64,000 nt of DNA from Setoptus koraiensis (taxonomy: Eukaryota > Arthropoda). Position numbers and translations under genes: made by a program. Positions 62,993-64,000 of this stretch are shown piece after piece; the first letter of the stretch is position 1; each line of letters opens with the position of its first letter. Location: the NCBI GenBank assembly GCA_048013815.1, contig CM106586.1, positions 5,890,001 to 5,954,000 of the forward strand, in the 5' to 3' direction. Under the pieces are notes generated by a model. The model did no database searches and was not told the DNA's origin. It saw nothing but the letters and a program-made list of their open reading frames with translations.

Positions 62993-63061
62993 TGTTGTTG
63001 TTGTTGTTGCTGCTGCTGTTGCTGCTGCTGTTGCTGCTGCTGCTGTTGCTGCTGCTGTTGT
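62993..63061. repeat. (TTG/CTG)n tract
   Basis: TTG triplets followed by regularly mixed CTGCTGTTG units, flanked by TGACAGTGT and its complement ACACTGTCA, so the whole tract sits between short inverted repeats. Confidence 0.85.
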
Positions 63062-63253
63062 GAGCATAAACACACTGTCAGTGGTGTCGGTGGTGTCAGT
63101 GGTGTGATTTAATTCCTAATGCTCGTCTTAATTCTCGCCACTAACGACACACAACAACGACAACAACCGACCCACATGCACACACCGAGACGCACTTACA
63201 AGGTAACCTAGTTAGGTGGCGCCACTGTTGTTGATGCGACACTCTCATTGTTG

Positions 63254-63288
63254 ACTCATATGATATGGTCACTGCATATCATATGAGT
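63254..63288. repeat. Inverted repeat, 14-bp arms
   Basis: ACTCATATGATATG (63254-63267) pairs with 63275-63288 across a 7-bp loop. Confidence 0.85.
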
Positions 63289-63349
63289 TAACGGCGACAG
63301 TGGCTCGGATATGAGAGACGGCAACATGTTTGCCCGTTCACTTGACACT

Positions 63350-63385
63350 GAAATATCTGCCAGTGTGCACACTGGCAGATATTTC
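63350..63385. repeat. 36-bp perfect palindrome
   Basis: GAAATATCTGCCAGTGTG followed directly by its exact complement, with no spacer. The longest perfect palindrome I noticed in the window. Confidence 0.95.
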
Positions 63386-63637
63386 CATTTTGTAGACGCG
63401 AATCGTATGAGACGCCGCAACAAACCGACGCTGGCCAGTGATCGGGCGAAGCACGACGCTGTTGTTGTTATGTCATCACTGGACCCATCAGCTGTAGCAG
63501 TGACAGCTCACCTGTCATTACTTGCCTGACCAGTGCGTCTTGTGCAGCCTGTCAGCCACTGGTGATGCAATTGGCCAGCCAATCAATTGCATCATCATTG
63601 TGCGGTCATCGTTGGTGCGATCTGACGCCTACAGTCT

Positions 63638-63721
63638 GCATCGTCTAGTGGGCATCGTCTTGTGGGCATCGTCTTGTGGGCATCGTCTTGTGGGCATCGT
63701 CTAGCCTGCATCATTTAGTCT
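63638..63721. repeat. Minisatellite, 14 bp x 6
   Basis: GCATCGTCTAGTGG, three copies of GCATCGTCTTGTGG, then GCATCGTCTAGCCT and GCATCATTTAGTCT. Confidence 0.9.
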
Positions 63722-64000
63722 ACATCATACACAGTCTAGACGGCAATACACATGCGACAGTGCCGACAGTGCCGACAGCACCGGAAGTGACCGTCAATTG
63801 TCAATTGTGAATTTGGCGGTCATTTGTGCGAGCAAAATATTAGCTATACTGCATTGGCATGTCAGTGTTTACTTTTGGGCCACTGTTAAGCCACCATACC
63901 ATACATTACGTACACTACCTATGTTATGTTACGTAACATCAGCAACATATCGGCGTGACATTGGGCCCGTTATGTTATTGCTATAGCCTAATAGTCGCTA

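Larger units (their letters stand above)
37681..64000. other. Non-coding stretch upstream of the Ras-like exon, repeat-rich
   Basis: Probably the upstream intron of the Ras-like gene and/or intergenic DNA. I looked for a minus-strand exon with the P-loop (GxxxxGKS/T) ending in a phase-1 donor and did not find one by eye, so the first exon may be beyond the window or missed. No open frame here shows a domain. Content: triplet tracts (40729-40786, 49153-49193, 57905-57995, 59641-59754, 62424-62524, 62993-63061), GT run 57773-57806, AG runs 51720-51744 and 52050-52070, several minisatellites and strong inverted repeats listed separately. From about 40 kb the sequence is much richer in GGGGCCC, GGCGCC and GCGCGC words than the storkhead intron. 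Confidence 0.5.

Overview
The window is nuclear DNA of an invertebrate animal. Coding exons are separated by spliceosomal introns with GT/AG ends. The proteins carry long glutamine, asparagine, threonine and serine runs, and the non-coding DNA is full of (TTG)n/(CAA)n tracts, short tandem arrays and hairpin-forming inverted repeats. An arthropod such as a mite would fit, but nothing here fixes the lineage. There are no prokaryotic operons, and I found no CRISPR array, recognisable transposase or reverse transcriptase.

Four genes can be supported. (1) At the left edge (2-178, +) is the last 58 codons of a serine-rich protein that starts outside the window. (2) On the minus strand, 32579 to 445, is a storkhead-box (STOX1/2, Drosophila knockout-like) gene in three exons. 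Exon 1 lies 24.7 kb from exon 2, exons 2 and 3 are separated by 124 bp, and all joins keep frame, giving about 2427 residues. (3) Divergent from it, on the plus strand at 33458-35841, is an ING3-type gene (N-terminal ING domain, SLKASY motif, C-terminal PHD finger). (4) Convergent with ING3, on the minus strand at 36434-37680, are the last two exons of a RASD/Dexras-like Ras GTPase ending in the CAAX box CVIS. The exon with its P-loop was not found.

The most unusual observation joins genes 3 and 4. About 745 bp of the Ras gene (part of its low-complexity insert, the G4 and G5 region, the last intron and the C-terminal linker) has been copied in inverted orientation into the ING3 gene, between the ING domain and the SLKASY/PHD half. 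The copy is diverged and still in frame, and its intron still has GT/AG ends in the same phase. The ING3 gene can therefore be read as a 707-residue ING3-Ras-ING3 chimera. In the copy the GTP-binding motifs NKxD and SAK have become NKTG and PTK. A donor carried inside the copy and a duplicated acceptor just after it could also remove almost all of the Ras part in frame.

The rest is non-coding: STOX intron 1 (7393-32119), the STOX/ING3 divergent promoter region (32580-33457), the ING3/Ras convergent interval (35842-36433) and the DNA upstream of Ras exon 2 (37681-64000). These stretches hold triplet and dinucleotide microsatellites, many minisatellites (14 bp is a frequent unit length), a cluster of four AP-1-type sites, and a series of strong inverted repeats. 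From about 40 kb rightward the sequence becomes visibly richer in GGGCCC/GGCGCC words.
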